From Mucilaginibacter phyllosphaerae (lineage in GTDB: Bacteria; Bacteroidota; Bacteroidia; Sphingobacteriales; Sphingobacteriaceae), in contig NZ_SNQG01000002.1 of assembly GCF_004378255.1 (NCBI RefSeq), positions 1 to 64,000 on the forward strand: DNA of 64,000 nucleotides. The letters are read 5' to 3'. Under the pieces are notes generated by a model that saw nothing but the letters and a program-made list of their open reading frames with translations, was not told the DNA's origin and searched no databases. The position numbers were made by a program, and so were the translations under genes. Of the stretch, positions 43,877 to 52,954 are shown piece by piece (the stretch's first letter is position 1; each line of letters starts with the position of its first letter).

Positions 43877-45418
43877 TTACAGGTCAAATTTAATGCCCTG
43901 CGCTAAAGGCAACGTTTTAGAATAGTTTATAGTATTGGTTTGGCGCCTCATATACACTTTCCAGGCGTCAGAACCGCTCTCGCGGCCGCCGCCGGTTTCT
44001 TTTTCGCCGCCAAAGGCACCGCCTATCTCTGCGCCGGATGTGCCGATGTTAACATTGGCAATCCCGCAATCAGAACCCGCGTAAGAAAGGAATGTTTCTG
44101 CCTCGCGCAGGTTATTGGTCATGATGGCGGATGACAGGCCCTGCGGAACGCCGTTCTGCAAATCGATCGCCTCATCCAGATCCGAATATTTGATCAGATA
44201 AAGGATAGGGGCAAAGGTTTCGTGCTGTACAATTTTAAAGTGGTTTTCCACCTCGGCAATGCAGGGTTTTACATAACAGCCCGATGCATAAGCGTCACCT
44301 TCCAGCTTGCCGCCTTCTACTACAAAATTGCCGCCTTCTGCTTTACATTTTTCTATCGAATCTAAATACAAAGCAACCGCATCCTGATCGATCAGCGGGC
44401 CCATGTGGTTGTTCTCGTCCAGTGGGTCGCCAATTTTTATTTGTTTGTAGGCGTTAACTAATTTCTCTTTAAAGGCATCATAAACACTTTGATGGATGAT
44501 GAGCCTGCGGGTACTGGTGCAACGCTGCCCGGCCGTGCCTACCGCGCCAAATACGGCACCGATCAGCGACATGTCCAGGTCGGCATTTTCGGTAATGATG
44601 ATGGCATTATTGCCGCCCAGTTCTAACAGGCTTTTGCCCAGGCGCGCGCCAACAGCCGCGCTAACGGCCTTGCCCATCCGGGTAGAGCCCGTTGCCGATA
44701 CCAGCGGTACGCGGGTATCGCTGCTCATCAGTTCGCCTATCTCCCGGTCGCCAATGACGAGGCAGCTTACGCCTTCATCAACGTTATTGCGTTTAAATAC
44801 TTCCTGTGCAATGTGCTGGCAGGCTATGGCCGTTAAAGGTGTTTTTTCGGATGGTTTCCAGATGCAAACATCGCCGCAAACCCAGGCCAGCATGGCATTC
44901 CAGCTCCAAACGGCTACCGGGAAGTTAAAGGCAGATATTACCCCCACAATACCCAGCGGGTGGTATTGCTCATACATGCGGTGCTCGGGGCGCTCGCTAT
45001 GCATAGTTAAGCCGTATAACTGCCTGCTAAGGCCAACGGCAAAATCGCAGATATCTATCATTTCCTGTACCTCGCCGTAACCTTCCTGCAGGCTTTTGCC
45101 CATTTCGTAAGATACCAGCGTGCCCAGTTGTTTTTTATTTTCGCGCAGCGATTCGCCGATCTGGCGTATGATCTCGCCGCGTTTTGGAGCAGGTACCTGC
45201 CGCCAGGTTTTAAAAGCTTTTTGGGCCGTTACAACAACACTATTATACTCATCAGCAGTAGCAAACTTTACCGTGGCTATCTTTTTACCATCGGTAGGTG
45301 ATGTAACATCTTTTACAAAAGCATTAGGGCTGCTGCCCCAGTTGCTGCCTGTACTAAACGCATGGTTAATGTCGTTTATATGTAAATGCGAAAGAATATC
45401 TTTTATAGGTAAGCTCAT
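43877..45418 (-). CDS. ALDH7-type aldehyde dehydrogenase (AASADH-like)
   Basis: The 513-residue NAD-dependent dehydrogenase resembles ALDH7/antiquitin, the L-aminoadipate-semialdehyde (piperideine-6-carboxylate) dehydrogenases of lysine degradation. [13 protein letters not shown] holds the catalytic Glu (~265). [13 protein letters not shown] holds the nucleophile Cys (~299) with the GQRC context of that class. The N-terminal half has [22 protein letters not shown] (class motif around the substrate channel). I use ATG 45418 ([12 protein letters not shown]) instead of an earlier TTG. The substrate is inferred from subgroup motifs only, and other lysine-catabolic genes are not adjacent. Confidence 0.88.
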   Translation of the reverse strand: MSLPIKDILSHLHINDINHAFSTGSNWGSSPNAFVKDVTSPTDGKKIATVKFATADEYNSVVVTAQKAFKTWRQVPAPKRGEIIRQIGESLRENKKQLGTLVSYEMGKSLQEGYGEVQEMIDICDFAVGLSRQLYGLTMHSERPEHRMYEQYHPLGIVGVISAFNFPVAVWSWNAMLAWVCGDVCIWKPSEKTPLTAIACQHIAQEVFKRNNVDEGVSCLVIGDREIGELMSSDTRVPLVSATGSTRMGKAVSAAVGARLGKSLLELGGNNAIIITENADLDMSLIGAVFGAVGTAGQRCTSTRRLIIHQSVYDAFKEKLVNAYKQIKIGDPLDENNHMGPLIDQDAVALYLDSIEKCKAEGGNFVVEGGKLEGDAYASGCYVKPCIAEVENHFKIVQHETFAPILYLIKYSDLDEAIDLQNGVPQGLSSAIMTNNLREAETFLSYAGSDCGIANVNIGTSGAEIGGAFGGEKETGGGRESGSDAWKVYMRRQTNTINYSKTLPLAQGIKFDL

Positions 45419-45655
45419 AATTGGTACTTTTGTCAAAGGTAAAAATCTTTAGGGCAATTATCTCAACTCATCACTCGCCAACTAAATTGCTTCATATTTA
45501 TTATCAGGCATTTGTATTAACAGCTGTTAATAATGTTTGTATGTTGAAAACTTAATTGCCATTAAGAGGCTTATTATTGTAATTTGAACTCATGTTTGAA
45601 CCGGGCGCGTCTGGCACCTGCCCGCAAAATATAGTGTTCTCTTAAATAAACTTGA

Positions 45656-47059
45656 ATGGAAGAAGAATTTGAATTTGGTTTTACCGAAGATCCAAAGTTT
45701 TCGGTGGAGCGGTACGAAGAGATGATTCGAAATCACGATCAGTACTTTTTTGACGCACAGGCGTTTGAGAACATTATCGATTACTACATAGAAAAAAACG
45801 ACCCTGCCAAAGCACTGCAGGTGTCAGAGTATGCCCGCAACCAGCACCCCTTTGCTGCCGTATTTTTAATTAAACAGGCGCAGCTGCTGGTAGTTACCAA
45901 CCGTGCATCAGAGGCGTTTGCCGCTTTGGATAAAGCCGCTATGCTGGAAGCAAGCGATGCAGATATCTACATCATCCGCGGTAACCTGTACGAGAGTATG
46001 GAGCGTAATACCGAAGCTTTAGAGAACTACGAAAAGGCGCTTGACCTTGCCGAAGAAACCGACGAGATATTACTGCATATCGCCTACGTTTATCAAAACA
46101 TGGGCGATTACGAAACCTCTATCACCTATCTTAAACTGTGCCTGAAACAAAACATGGAAAACCAGGACGCCTTATACGAACTGGCATTTTGCTATGATGT
46201 TTTAGATAACCAGGAAGAGAGCGTTCAATTTTATCAGCAATATATTGATAACGAGCCTTACAGTTATGCCGCCTGGTATAATTTAGGTAATGCTTATACC
46301 AAACTTAGCCTGTTTGAAAAAGCCATAGATGCTTACGATTATGCCATCCTGATCAAAGACAGCTTTGCATCTGCCTACTTTAATAAAGGTAACGCACTGG
46401 TTAACCTGGAGAAATATGCCGAGGCGATAGAAGTTTACCGCCAAACCTTTGAGTACGAACAGCCCAACGCCGATACTTATTGCGCCATAGGCGAGTGTTA
46501 TGAAAAGCTGGAGCAAATGGATGAGGCGCGTTCCTTCTACAAAAAATCGGTTAAAATGGACCCTAAACTGGCAGATGCCTGGTTTGGGATTGGCGTTACC
46601 CTTGATTTTGAAGAACGTTATTTTGAAGCGCTGCACTTTTACAAAAAGGCCTTAGACCTGGATATTGCCAACGCAGATTACTGGTTTGCTATTGCCGATG
46701 CAGAGTATAAGCTTGGCCACTTACCCGAAGCTGAAAACGCTTATGAAAAAGTGGTGGAGCTTAATCCGCTTGATGTGGACGCCTGGCTGGATTATTCATC
46801 CATATTATATGAGCAAAAACGTTTGGTTGATGCCATTGAAGTAATTTCGCAGGCGATTAAAAATAACCCGGATGCGGCAGAGCTTTATTACCGAATGGTG
46901 GCCTATTTGTTTGCCAAAGGCGATTATAATGAAGCATTGAACTACCTGGAAATGGCGCTGGCATCAGACCCCGAAAAACATTACATCCTGTTTGATTACC
47001 TGCCACAATTGCAGGAGAATAAGGTGATCATCGATATCATAAACAGGTATTGTAAGTAA
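45656..47059 (+). CDS. Cytoplasmic TPR repeat protein
   Basis: The 467-residue protein has no signal peptide and consists almost wholly of tetratricopeptide repeats (about eleven, e.g. AAWYNLGNAYTKLSLFEKA, SAYFNKGNALVNLEKYAEA, DAWFGIGVTLDFEERYFEA). The N-terminal ~40 residues are acidic (MEEEFEFGFTEDPKFSVERY). It should be a protein-interaction scaffold. Close relatives are widespread in Bacteroidota as housekeeping TPR proteins of unknown function. It stands alone, with an intrinsic terminator about 100 bp after its stop. Confidence 0.88.
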   Translation: MEEEFEFGFTEDPKFSVERYEEMIRNHDQYFFDAQAFENIIDYYIEKNDPAKALQVSEYARNQHPFAAVFLIKQAQLLVVTNRASEAFAALDKAAMLEASDADIYIIRGNLYESMERNTEALENYEKALDLAEETDEILLHIAYVYQNMGDYETSITYLKLCLKQNMENQDALYELAFCYDVLDNQEESVQFYQQYIDNEPYSYAAWYNLGNAYTKLSLFEKAIDAYDYAILIKDSFASAYFNKGNALVNLEKYAEAIEVYRQTFEYEQPNADTYCAIGECYEKLEQMDEARSFYKKSVKMDPKLADAWFGIGVTLDFEERYFEALHFYKKALDLDIANADYWFAIADAEYKLGHLPEAENAYEKVVELNPLDVDAWLDYSSILYEQKRLVDAIEVISQAIKNNPDAAELYYRMVAYLFAKGDYNEALNYLEMALASDPEKHYILFDYLPQLQENKVIIDIINRYCK

Positions 47060-47063
47060 TAGT

Positions 47064-47125
47064 GGTGATTAGAGAATAGTGATTAGAGATTGGAGAGCAG
47101 TGAATAGTGATTAGAGAGTAGAAGG
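47064..47125. repeat. Degenerate GATTAGAGA-type direct repeats
   Basis: After the TPR stop, GTGATTAGAGAATAGTGATT and related words (TGATTAGAGA three times, GAATAGTGATTAGAGAG) form a purine-rich low-complexity stretch. It has the texture of the arms at 9370-9478 and 35847-35969 but lacks its inverted partner. Confidence 0.6.
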
Positions 47126-47155
47126 AATCGAATCTAATTATAAACCAAATAACTT

Positions 47156-47187
47156 AAAGCCGGGCGAATAACTACCCGGCTTTTTTT
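47156..47187 (+). terminator. Intrinsic terminator after the TPR gene
   Basis: AAGCCGGG and CCCGGCTT flank a loop of about 11 nt (CGAATAACTA region) and are followed by TTTTT. This ends the TPR transcript. The following 270 bp up to the small acidic gene contain the operator-like repeats described separately. Confidence 0.85.
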
Positions 47188-47351
47188 ATGACGATGGTTT
47201 GGGGCGATTGGCGGGCGTTTTTTGGCGTTTTGTACCCCTTATTGCTATCAGGTGATAGCATCATAACACTGATTTATAACTGATAAATGTGGTGGCGCTG
47301 TTTTGTCAGTAGTTTAATTATTAATCTGTTGATTATGAGCTACCTAAAAAT

Positions 47352-47385
47352 GTTCACGGTGTTCATGCGTCGTGAACGTGAACAC
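47352..47385. promoter_or_regulatory. Cluster of four GTTCA/TGAAC half-sites
   Basis: GTTCACG (47352-47358), GTGTTCA (47359-47365), CGTGAAC (47371-47377) and TGAACAC (47379-47385) are four half-sites in 34 bp. The first pairs with the third and the second with the fourth, so the inverted repeats interleave. It looks like a compound operator for a dimeric regulator, 70 bp upstream of the small acidic gene. A smaller hairpin GCTATC-AGGT-GATAGC lies at 47244-47259. Confidence 0.5.
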
Positions 47386-47455
47386 TTTTGCTGATCATAG
47401 CTTTTTTGACAAACAAGCCTGCCACCCATCCGTTATGATTTAAAGCATAATAACG

Positions 47456-47710
47456 ATGAATACGCCAGATAACCCAACACCCGTTAACAATCCCAACGAC
47501 CCGAAAGTTAACGCAGCCGGGCAGGATATTGTTACCAATAGTGATGATGCAGCAAATGCAACCAATAAAGATGGCGCAGTTGCCGATACCGGTGCAATTG
47601 AGGAAACATTAAGCGAAGATGATGCTTCATCAGCCCTGAATGCGGATAATCACATCACCAACAATGATAGCGCCGGTACTGATCCGCTTGAAGCCGATGA
47701 GCAGTTTTAG
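47456..47710 (+). CDS. Small acidic, probably disordered protein
   Basis: The 84-residue product has no hydrophobic segment. It is made largely of Asn, Asp, Ala, Thr and Pro (NTPDNPTPVNNPNDPKVNAA, TLSEDDASSALNADNH). It has no Cys or Trp and only one Phe, at the C-terminus. I know no family. The strongly biased, intrinsically disordered composition and the operator-like repeats upstream suggest a stress-related protein, but this is speculation. It converges with the PUL hydrolase gene (15-bp gap). Confidence 0.6.
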   Translation: MNTPDNPTPVNNPNDPKVNAAGQDIVTNSDDAANATNKDGAVADTGAIEETLSEDDASSALNADNHITNNDSAGTDPLEADEQF

Positions 47711-47725
47711 AATAAGCTAATTTTT

Positions 47726-48526
47726 TTATTTACTGTGCGAAAATAACCAAGGCATCAATTGCGGCTCGGCAAAGGCATCATCCCAACTGTTATGGTCGTC
47801 ATTAGGGTAAATGGTAAATTTGGGGTCTGCGCCGGCAGCCTTTAAAGCATCTACCACCACCTGCGAATGATCAAACGGTACCACACTATCTTTTAACCCG
47901 TGGAAGATCCACAGTGGGGTTTTCCTGGCGTATTTAGGTACGTTGTTAGTATTGTCGCCACCACAAATGGCAAAGGCAGCAGCAAAGGTATTGGGCTTGC
48001 GCCTAAGCATTTCCAGCGTACCCATGCCACCCATAGACAGGCCGCCTATGTACACCTGTTTTTTACTGATAAAGGGCTTATCCAGCATTTGATCTACCAT
48101 GCCTAAAAGCAAGGTCATGGCGCAGTTGGGTTTGCCGCCTTCCTGGAAATTGAATACCCGTTTGCCTGTTAAACTCTGGCTTATTTTAACGTTGGCCCAG
48201 TAATCATCTTTAGGGCATTGCGGAAAAACCACTATAGCGGGGTAATTTTGCCGGATGGTATCATTTAGGAATAGTTTTGGCCCGTATTTAAGTTGTGCCT
48301 CGTTATCATTCCCTCGTTCGCCTGCCCCATGCAGCACTATAATTAAAGGGTATTTTTGAGCCGGATTAAAGTTTTTAGGGAATAAAATGCGGTAAGGAAG
48401 GGTGTCGGTTTTGATAATGAAGGATCCTCTGTCAAACGCCGAAAGGGTTTGCGCCTGCGCTAAAAAAGGCAATGCCAGGTATAGGATACCCAGCATTGCC
48501 ACTATTTTTAATTTATGAATTGCCAT
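47726..48526 (-). CDS. Secreted alpha/beta hydrolase of the glucan PUL
   Basis: The 266-residue exported protein has a signal peptide (1-25, ending AQA) and an esterase-type alpha/beta hydrolase domain. It shows the oxyanion HGAGERG (~63-69), the nucleophile elbow GGLSMGGMG, the Asp in HGLKDSVVPF and the His in NDDHNSWDDAF. It resembles PHB-depolymerase-like or carboxylesterase family members that accompany glucan utilisation loci, often to remove acyl groups. It is last in the minus-strand series after two GH144-type genes (67-bp gap). Its true substrate is unknown; succinyl or other substituents on cyclic beta-1,2-glucans are one possibility. Confidence 0.85.
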   Translation of the reverse strand: MAIHKLKIVAMLGILYLALPFLAQAQTLSAFDRGSFIIKTDTLPYRILFPKNFNPAQKYPLIIVLHGAGERGNDNEAQLKYGPKLFLNDTIRQNYPAIVVFPQCPKDDYWANVKISQSLTGKRVFNFQEGGKPNCAMTLLLGMVDQMLDKPFISKKQVYIGGLSMGGMGTLEMLRRKPNTFAAAFAICGGDNTNNVPKYARKTPLWIFHGLKDSVVPFDHSQVVVDALKAAGADPKFTIYPNDDHNSWDDAFAEPQLMPWLFSHSK

Positions 48527-48593
48527 TGGTAGTTAATTCTGGTTTATTACTAAACGTAAATTAACGGCTTTCTATTTAATTAAGATCAATTAA

Positions 48594-49943
48594 TTATTTC
48601 TTAGCCAGTTCCGGGCTTTTAAAATCAAGCTTTTTTAAGCCCCGCTGAATTTCGGGCGCACTCATAAAAAGGTGCCACAATAAGCCCGAGCGATAATTCT
48701 CTATCATCACGATGATCGGCCCCTGATCAATAGCCAAGTATGATTTGGCGTACCAGTTCTTTGATTCGCTAAAGGCATCTGTAAAGCCGTATTCGCCCCA
48801 GATCTTATCGCCCAGGTCATAATAAAAATGGCGCAGGGCCTTCATCGAATATTCCGGTGTGTACGGAAAGGCCGATAGTGCCGCCGTGGGCGTAATAACC
48901 CCCAGATCATTATCAGGCGAATGTGCGTTGTAACCCTCGTAATTATCGCTGGCGGTTAAGCCCCACGAGTTTTCACCGTAACCCTTAAATTTTTTAGGAT
49001 TATCAATACAATAGGCGCGGTTAATAAGTGTATGGTTTTGGTTTTGCTCCCAGTAATCGGCGTAGCGGTCTTTTAAACCTTTGGGGTTTAACCCCAGGAA
49101 AGAGTATTGCGAAAAAAACAATGGGCCGCCATATGGGAAACCCAAAGGCAATTTGTAGCCATAGTAAGTTTGGCCGTTTTTAAAGAAATCACTTTGTGCC
49201 CAGCCGCGATGATAAACATCGGCGCTAACGGGGTAGCGGTCGGCAGATGCAGCCAGGATATAAGTTATCAAACACTCGTTAAAACCACGGATAGGGAAAT
49301 TCATGGCCCAGCCGTTGTTTGGGCTCCAGTGCCAGTACAGGTTGTCGCGTCCTTCGCGGGTGTACCAGTCCCACTCTGTTTCACCCCAGATCCAGCTGAT
49401 CACATCGCGTATGCGGCGTTCTTTCGGGGTATCGGCAGTATAGTACTGTTTGGCGCAGATCAGGCCCTGCAGCAGGTATGCGGTCTCTACCAGGTCGCCG
49501 CCATCATCCTTGCGGCCAAAGCGGATGGTTTTACCGGTTTCACCATTTAACCAATGCGGGAAAACGCCGTGGTAGGCATCAGCCTTAAATAAAAACTCCA
49601 CGATCTTCAGCATCCGGTCAACAGATTGCTCATGACTGATAAACTTGCGGTGATCTGCAGCTATCATGGCCATAATACCAAAGCCCGAGCCGCCTATAGT
49701 TACTACTTCATTGCCGTAATCAAAAGAAGTGTTGCTGCGTTCGCGCGCAAGGCCGCTTACGGGGTGCCCAAAATCCCAAAAATAGCGGAACGTTTGGCGC
49801 TGCACTACATCTAACAGGGCACTATCGCTGAGGTTTTTGATAATGCCTACCGGCTTGATAGCATCTGCTTTTGCCGCAGGTTTTTGGGCTACGCTATATA
49901 AGGATGCTACAGCCATAAACGCTGATAGTAATATTTTTTTCAT
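48594..49943 (-). CDS. GH144-type glucanase (Glycoamylase domain), copy 1
   Basis: The 449-residue exported protein (signal peptide 1-19, VASLYSVAQ) has the (alpha/alpha)6-barrel Glycoamylase domain (PF10091). Its textbook segments include RQTFRYFWDFGHPVSGLARE, GGSGFGIMAMIA, FPHWLNGETG, EWDWYTREGRDNLYWHWSPN, GFNECLITYILAAS and the C-terminal YLAIDQGPIIVMIENYRSGL. This family includes the Chitinophaga pinensis endo-beta-1,2-glucanase that founded GH144. It should cut beta-1,2-glucan to short sophoro-oligosaccharides in the periplasm. It differs from copy 2 by having a plain signal peptide instead of a lipobox. Confidence 0.9.
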   Translation of the reverse strand: MKKILLSAFMAVASLYSVAQKPAAKADAIKPVGIIKNLSDSALLDVVQRQTFRYFWDFGHPVSGLARERSNTSFDYGNEVVTIGGSGFGIMAMIAADHRKFISHEQSVDRMLKIVEFLFKADAYHGVFPHWLNGETGKTIRFGRKDDGGDLVETAYLLQGLICAKQYYTADTPKERRIRDVISWIWGETEWDWYTREGRDNLYWHWSPNNGWAMNFPIRGFNECLITYILAASADRYPVSADVYHRGWAQSDFFKNGQTYYGYKLPLGFPYGGPLFFSQYSFLGLNPKGLKDRYADYWEQNQNHTLINRAYCIDNPKKFKGYGENSWGLTASDNYEGYNAHSPDNDLGVITPTAALSAFPYTPEYSMKALRHFYYDLGDKIWGEYGFTDAFSESKNWYAKSYLAIDQGPIIVMIENYRSGLLWHLFMSAPEIQRGLKKLDFKSPELAKK

Positions 49944-49997
49944 GTGTTGATGTTATTAAGTCATAAAGCCCATTCAATTTTGGGCAATTTTTAGTTT

Positions 49998-51350
49998 TTA
50001 TAAATTCGGGCTTGTAAACCCAAGCCCTTTCATACCCGTTTTAATTTCGGTGCAGCTCATAAATAAGTTCCATAAAAGGCCGGTGCGGTAATTTTCTATC
50101 ATCACCACAATCGGTCCCTGGTCAATAGCCAGGTACGAGTTGGCAAACCAGGCATTGGTTAAGTTGTAGGCATCGTAAAAACCGTAATTGCCCCATATTT
50201 TATCGCCCAGTTTGTAATACATAAAACGGAGCGCCGCCATAGATTCTGTTGGTGTGTAAGGCAATGATGAGATGGCCGCAGTTGGCGCAATTACCCCTAC
50301 ATCATTTGTTGGCGAGCTTGCGGTGTAACCATTCTGGATATCGCTGGCTGTTAAGCCCCAGCTATCTGCGCTGTACCCATAATAACCTTTAGGGTTGGTA
50401 ACCGTGTACTTGTAATTAATTTGGCTGTGTGCAATGTTTTGTTGCTGGTAGTTGGCATAAGCATCGGCCAGGCCATTAGGGTTAATACCCAGGAAAGAGT
50501 AATGCGCAAAAAATAAAGGGCCGCCAAGCGATGGGCCTAAAGGTAATTTAACACCGTAGTAGGCAGCGCCATTCTTCATGCCGCCATTGCCTGCCCAGCC
50601 GTTATCATATACTATTTTAGGTATGTTATGTGTGGGTGATGCCGCTGCCAGTACGTAGGCTATCAATCCTTCGTTCCAGCCGGTAATTTTCATGTTGATG
50701 GCCCAGCCGTTGGTGGGGCTCCAGTGCCAGTATAATACATTTTGTCCGCCTTGCCTAAACCAGTCCCATTCTACATTTTGCCAAAGGGTATTGATATCGG
50801 CGCGCAAGGCGGTTTCATCGGCGCCTGCCCCATTGTAAAACTGCCGGGCAGTTAGCAAACCCTCCATCAGGAAGGATGTCTCTATCAGGTCGGCCCCGTT
50901 ATCCTGCGCGCTAAAAGGCTGCACGGCGCCTGTTGCGCCGTTTAACCAATGCGGAAACGCACCATGAAAGGTTTGTGCCGTATTTTTTAAGAAACCAACA
51001 ATTTTTTGCATCCGCGCCAAGCCCTCGGCGCGGGTGATAAAGCCGCGGTTCACACCAACTATCATGGCCATTATGCCAAAGCCCGAACCGCCGGTGGTTA
51101 CCACATCGCCGGATGTATTGCGTTCGCGGGCCAGGCCGCTGGTAGGATGCCCAAAATCATAAAAGTATTTGAGGGTTTGCCTTTGCACCAGGGTGAGCAG
51201 CTGGTCGTCTGATATTCTTGGGAATTTGTCGGCAGAATCTATGCGGTTTGGTTTTACCGGTTGAGTTGGGCGTGCTTCATTACCCCCCTTACAGGTAAAT
51301 AACGAGCCGATAAGAAACAAACCGGTAAAAAGCTTAAGAAAATTTATCAT
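49998..51350 (-). CDS. GH144-type glucanase lipoprotein, copy 2
   Basis: The 450-residue protein starts best at ATG 51350 (MINFLKLFTGLFLIGSLFTC), giving a lipoprotein signal with the cleavage Cys before KGGNEARP. The KGG after Cys is less acidic than typical surface-export signals. The catalytic barrel parallels copy 1: RQTLKYFYDFGHPTSGLARE, GGSGFGIMAMIVG, FPHWLNGATG, EWDWFRQGGQNVLYWHWSPT, GWNEGLIAYVLAAA and SYLAIDQGPIVVMIENYRTG. It probably degrades the same glucan at the outer membrane while copy 1 works in the periplasm. An intrinsic terminator separates it from susD. Confidence 0.9.
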   Translation of the reverse strand: MINFLKLFTGLFLIGSLFTCKGGNEARPTQPVKPNRIDSADKFPRISDDQLLTLVQRQTLKYFYDFGHPTSGLARERNTSGDVVTTGGSGFGIMAMIVGVNRGFITRAEGLARMQKIVGFLKNTAQTFHGAFPHWLNGATGAVQPFSAQDNGADLIETSFLMEGLLTARQFYNGAGADETALRADINTLWQNVEWDWFRQGGQNVLYWHWSPTNGWAINMKITGWNEGLIAYVLAAASPTHNIPKIVYDNGWAGNGGMKNGAAYYGVKLPLGPSLGGPLFFAHYSFLGINPNGLADAYANYQQQNIAHSQINYKYTVTNPKGYYGYSADSWGLTASDIQNGYTASSPTNDVGVIAPTAAISSLPYTPTESMAALRFMYYKLGDKIWGNYGFYDAYNLTNAWFANSYLAIDQGPIVVMIENYRTGLLWNLFMSCTEIKTGMKGLGFTSPNL

Positions 51351-51377
51351 ATAGCTGCACTTTGTTATTGCCAAAAA

Positions 51378-51403
51378 AAGGCTGCCGTAACAACGACAGC
51401 CTT
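51378..51403 (-). terminator. Intrinsic terminator between susD and the glucanase genes
   Basis: On the minus strand AAGGCTG...CAGCCTT forms a 7-bp stem, extended by an inner CG pair, around a loop containing TTGTTA. It is followed by a run of seven T residues. It lies after SusD and before the first GH144 ATG. Partial readthrough would give more SusCD than enzyme, a pattern known from other sus-like operons. Confidence 0.75.
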
Positions 51404-51457
51404 ATATCAATCAGATTTTGGGCCGTGCCCGGTTATAAAACTTATTGTTGCAGGAGA

Positions 51458-52942
51458 TTAGTATCCCGGGTTTTGAGTTAACGTACCACCACTAATATCT
51501 ATCTCGGTTTGTGGTATTGGCCAAACCTCGTTTTTACCGGCTTTCCATCCGCGCGGCCCAAATACTTCGGCTCCTCTGCCCTGGCGTATCACATCAAAAT
51601 AACGTTCAAACTCCATTGCAAATTCAAAGCGCCTTTCGTTATAAATAGCGGTGCGCAGGGTGCCTTGGTCTGTAGTAATAACCGCAGGTAATACACCTGC
51701 GTTGCCAGCACGTGCACGTGCGCGCACCTGCTCTAACGGGCCTAAAGCTGCTGCTGAATTTCCAAGTTCGTTGTTGGCTTCTGCATTCATCAGCAATACA
51801 TCTGCATAGCGTAATACGATTTTGTTTTGCTGCGCACCTTCATTAAAGCCCGATACATACAGGCCGAACGGCACATATGATTTTTGGTTATACATGGGGT
51901 TATCGCCTTCCAAAGGTATTTTATCACCTTCGGGTGTAGTTTCTCCCCTAAAAATAATTGTTGCATCACGGCGCGGGTCGCCGGTTGCGTAAGCTGCAGC
52001 TAATTCCGGGCTTGGTACGTTAAATCCCCAGCCACCACCTGTAGAACCGCGCACGCCCTGTACCTGCGAATATTGCGAATTTGAGGCAGAAGGATTATTT
52101 GGTATCACGTTATTCTGGATCTCAAATATCGATTCCTGGTTGTTTTTATTTGTTGTACGAAACATTTGCTCGTAATTAGGGAACAGCGAATAGCCCATGC
52201 CCATAACGGTATTGGTATAACTTAAAACGTCATTCCATTTTTTAAGGTACATCGCAACTTTTGCATGCATGGTTAAGGCTGCGCCTTTTGTTATACGGCC
52301 AATATCTGCCGAGCCATAGCTTTGCGGTAAAACAGCCGCGGCTTCGGTAAGGTCTTTTTCAATTTGTGCCCAAACCTGTTCTTTTGGCGTATGTGGCAAA
52401 TTATATTCGGATGCGTCTTTAGGGATTGTAAGGCGCAAAGGAACATCGCCAAAAGCCCTTACCAGCCTAAAATATTCATACGCTCTAATAAATTTAGCTT
52501 CGGCCAGATACCGGTTTTTAAGTGCCTCATCCATAGTAATGCCGGGCACATTTGCCAAAATCTGGTTAGCAAAATTGATGGTTTGGTATTGCCCTGTCCA
52601 AAAACCACCTAACTGTCCGTCGCCGGCAGTGATGGTAAAGTTGTGGTAATCATTAAAAAATGTTGCGTCGCTGGCGCTGCTACCTTTTTCTACATCGTCA
52701 GATCCCATGCTTTCTATGGCAATAGGGGCAAAGGCAATGTTGTTCCACTCGTGCAGGTTTGCATACATGGCATTAACTGCCTTGCCGGCATCTTCCGGTG
52801 TTTTAAAAAACTGCGTTGCTGCAGTGTTTTGGGCCGGGGCTGTGTTTAAAAAGTCTTTTTTACAGCTTTGAATTAATATGGTTGATGCAATAAGGCCTAA
52901 AACTGAGGCCTTGCGCATAAATGTGTATTTTTTGTTATTCAT
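51458..52942 (-). CDS. SusD/RagB-family glycan-binding lipoprotein
   Basis: The 494-residue surface lipoprotein has a signal ending LIQSC with the lipid Cys at residue 27, followed by KKDFLNTAP. SusD-like features follow: TQFFKTPEDAGKAVNAMYANLH, the helical AEAKFIRAYEYFRLVRAFGDVPL, and the C-terminal NERRFEFAMEFERYFDVIRQG and WPIPQTEID. It binds oligosaccharide at the cell surface and forms a pedal-bin complex with SusC, which starts 12 bp upstream. The glycan bound is likely the beta-1,2-glucan targeted by the neighbouring GH144 enzymes. Confidence 0.96.
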   Translation of the reverse strand: MNNKKYTFMRKASVLGLIASTILIQSCKKDFLNTAPAQNTAATQFFKTPEDAGKAVNAMYANLHEWNNIAFAPIAIESMGSDDVEKGSSASDATFFNDYHNFTITAGDGQLGGFWTGQYQTINFANQILANVPGITMDEALKNRYLAEAKFIRAYEYFRLVRAFGDVPLRLTIPKDASEYNLPHTPKEQVWAQIEKDLTEAAAVLPQSYGSADIGRITKGAALTMHAKVAMYLKKWNDVLSYTNTVMGMGYSLFPNYEQMFRTTNKNNQESIFEIQNNVIPNNPSASNSQYSQVQGVRGSTGGGWGFNVPSPELAAAYATGDPRRDATIIFRGETTPEGDKIPLEGDNPMYNQKSYVPFGLYVSGFNEGAQQNKIVLRYADVLLMNAEANNELGNSAAALGPLEQVRARARAGNAGVLPAVITTDQGTLRTAIYNERRFEFAMEFERYFDVIRQGRGAEVFGPRGWKAGKNEVWPIPQTEIDISGGTLTQNPGY

Positions 52943-52954
52943 CTTCTTTTAAGA

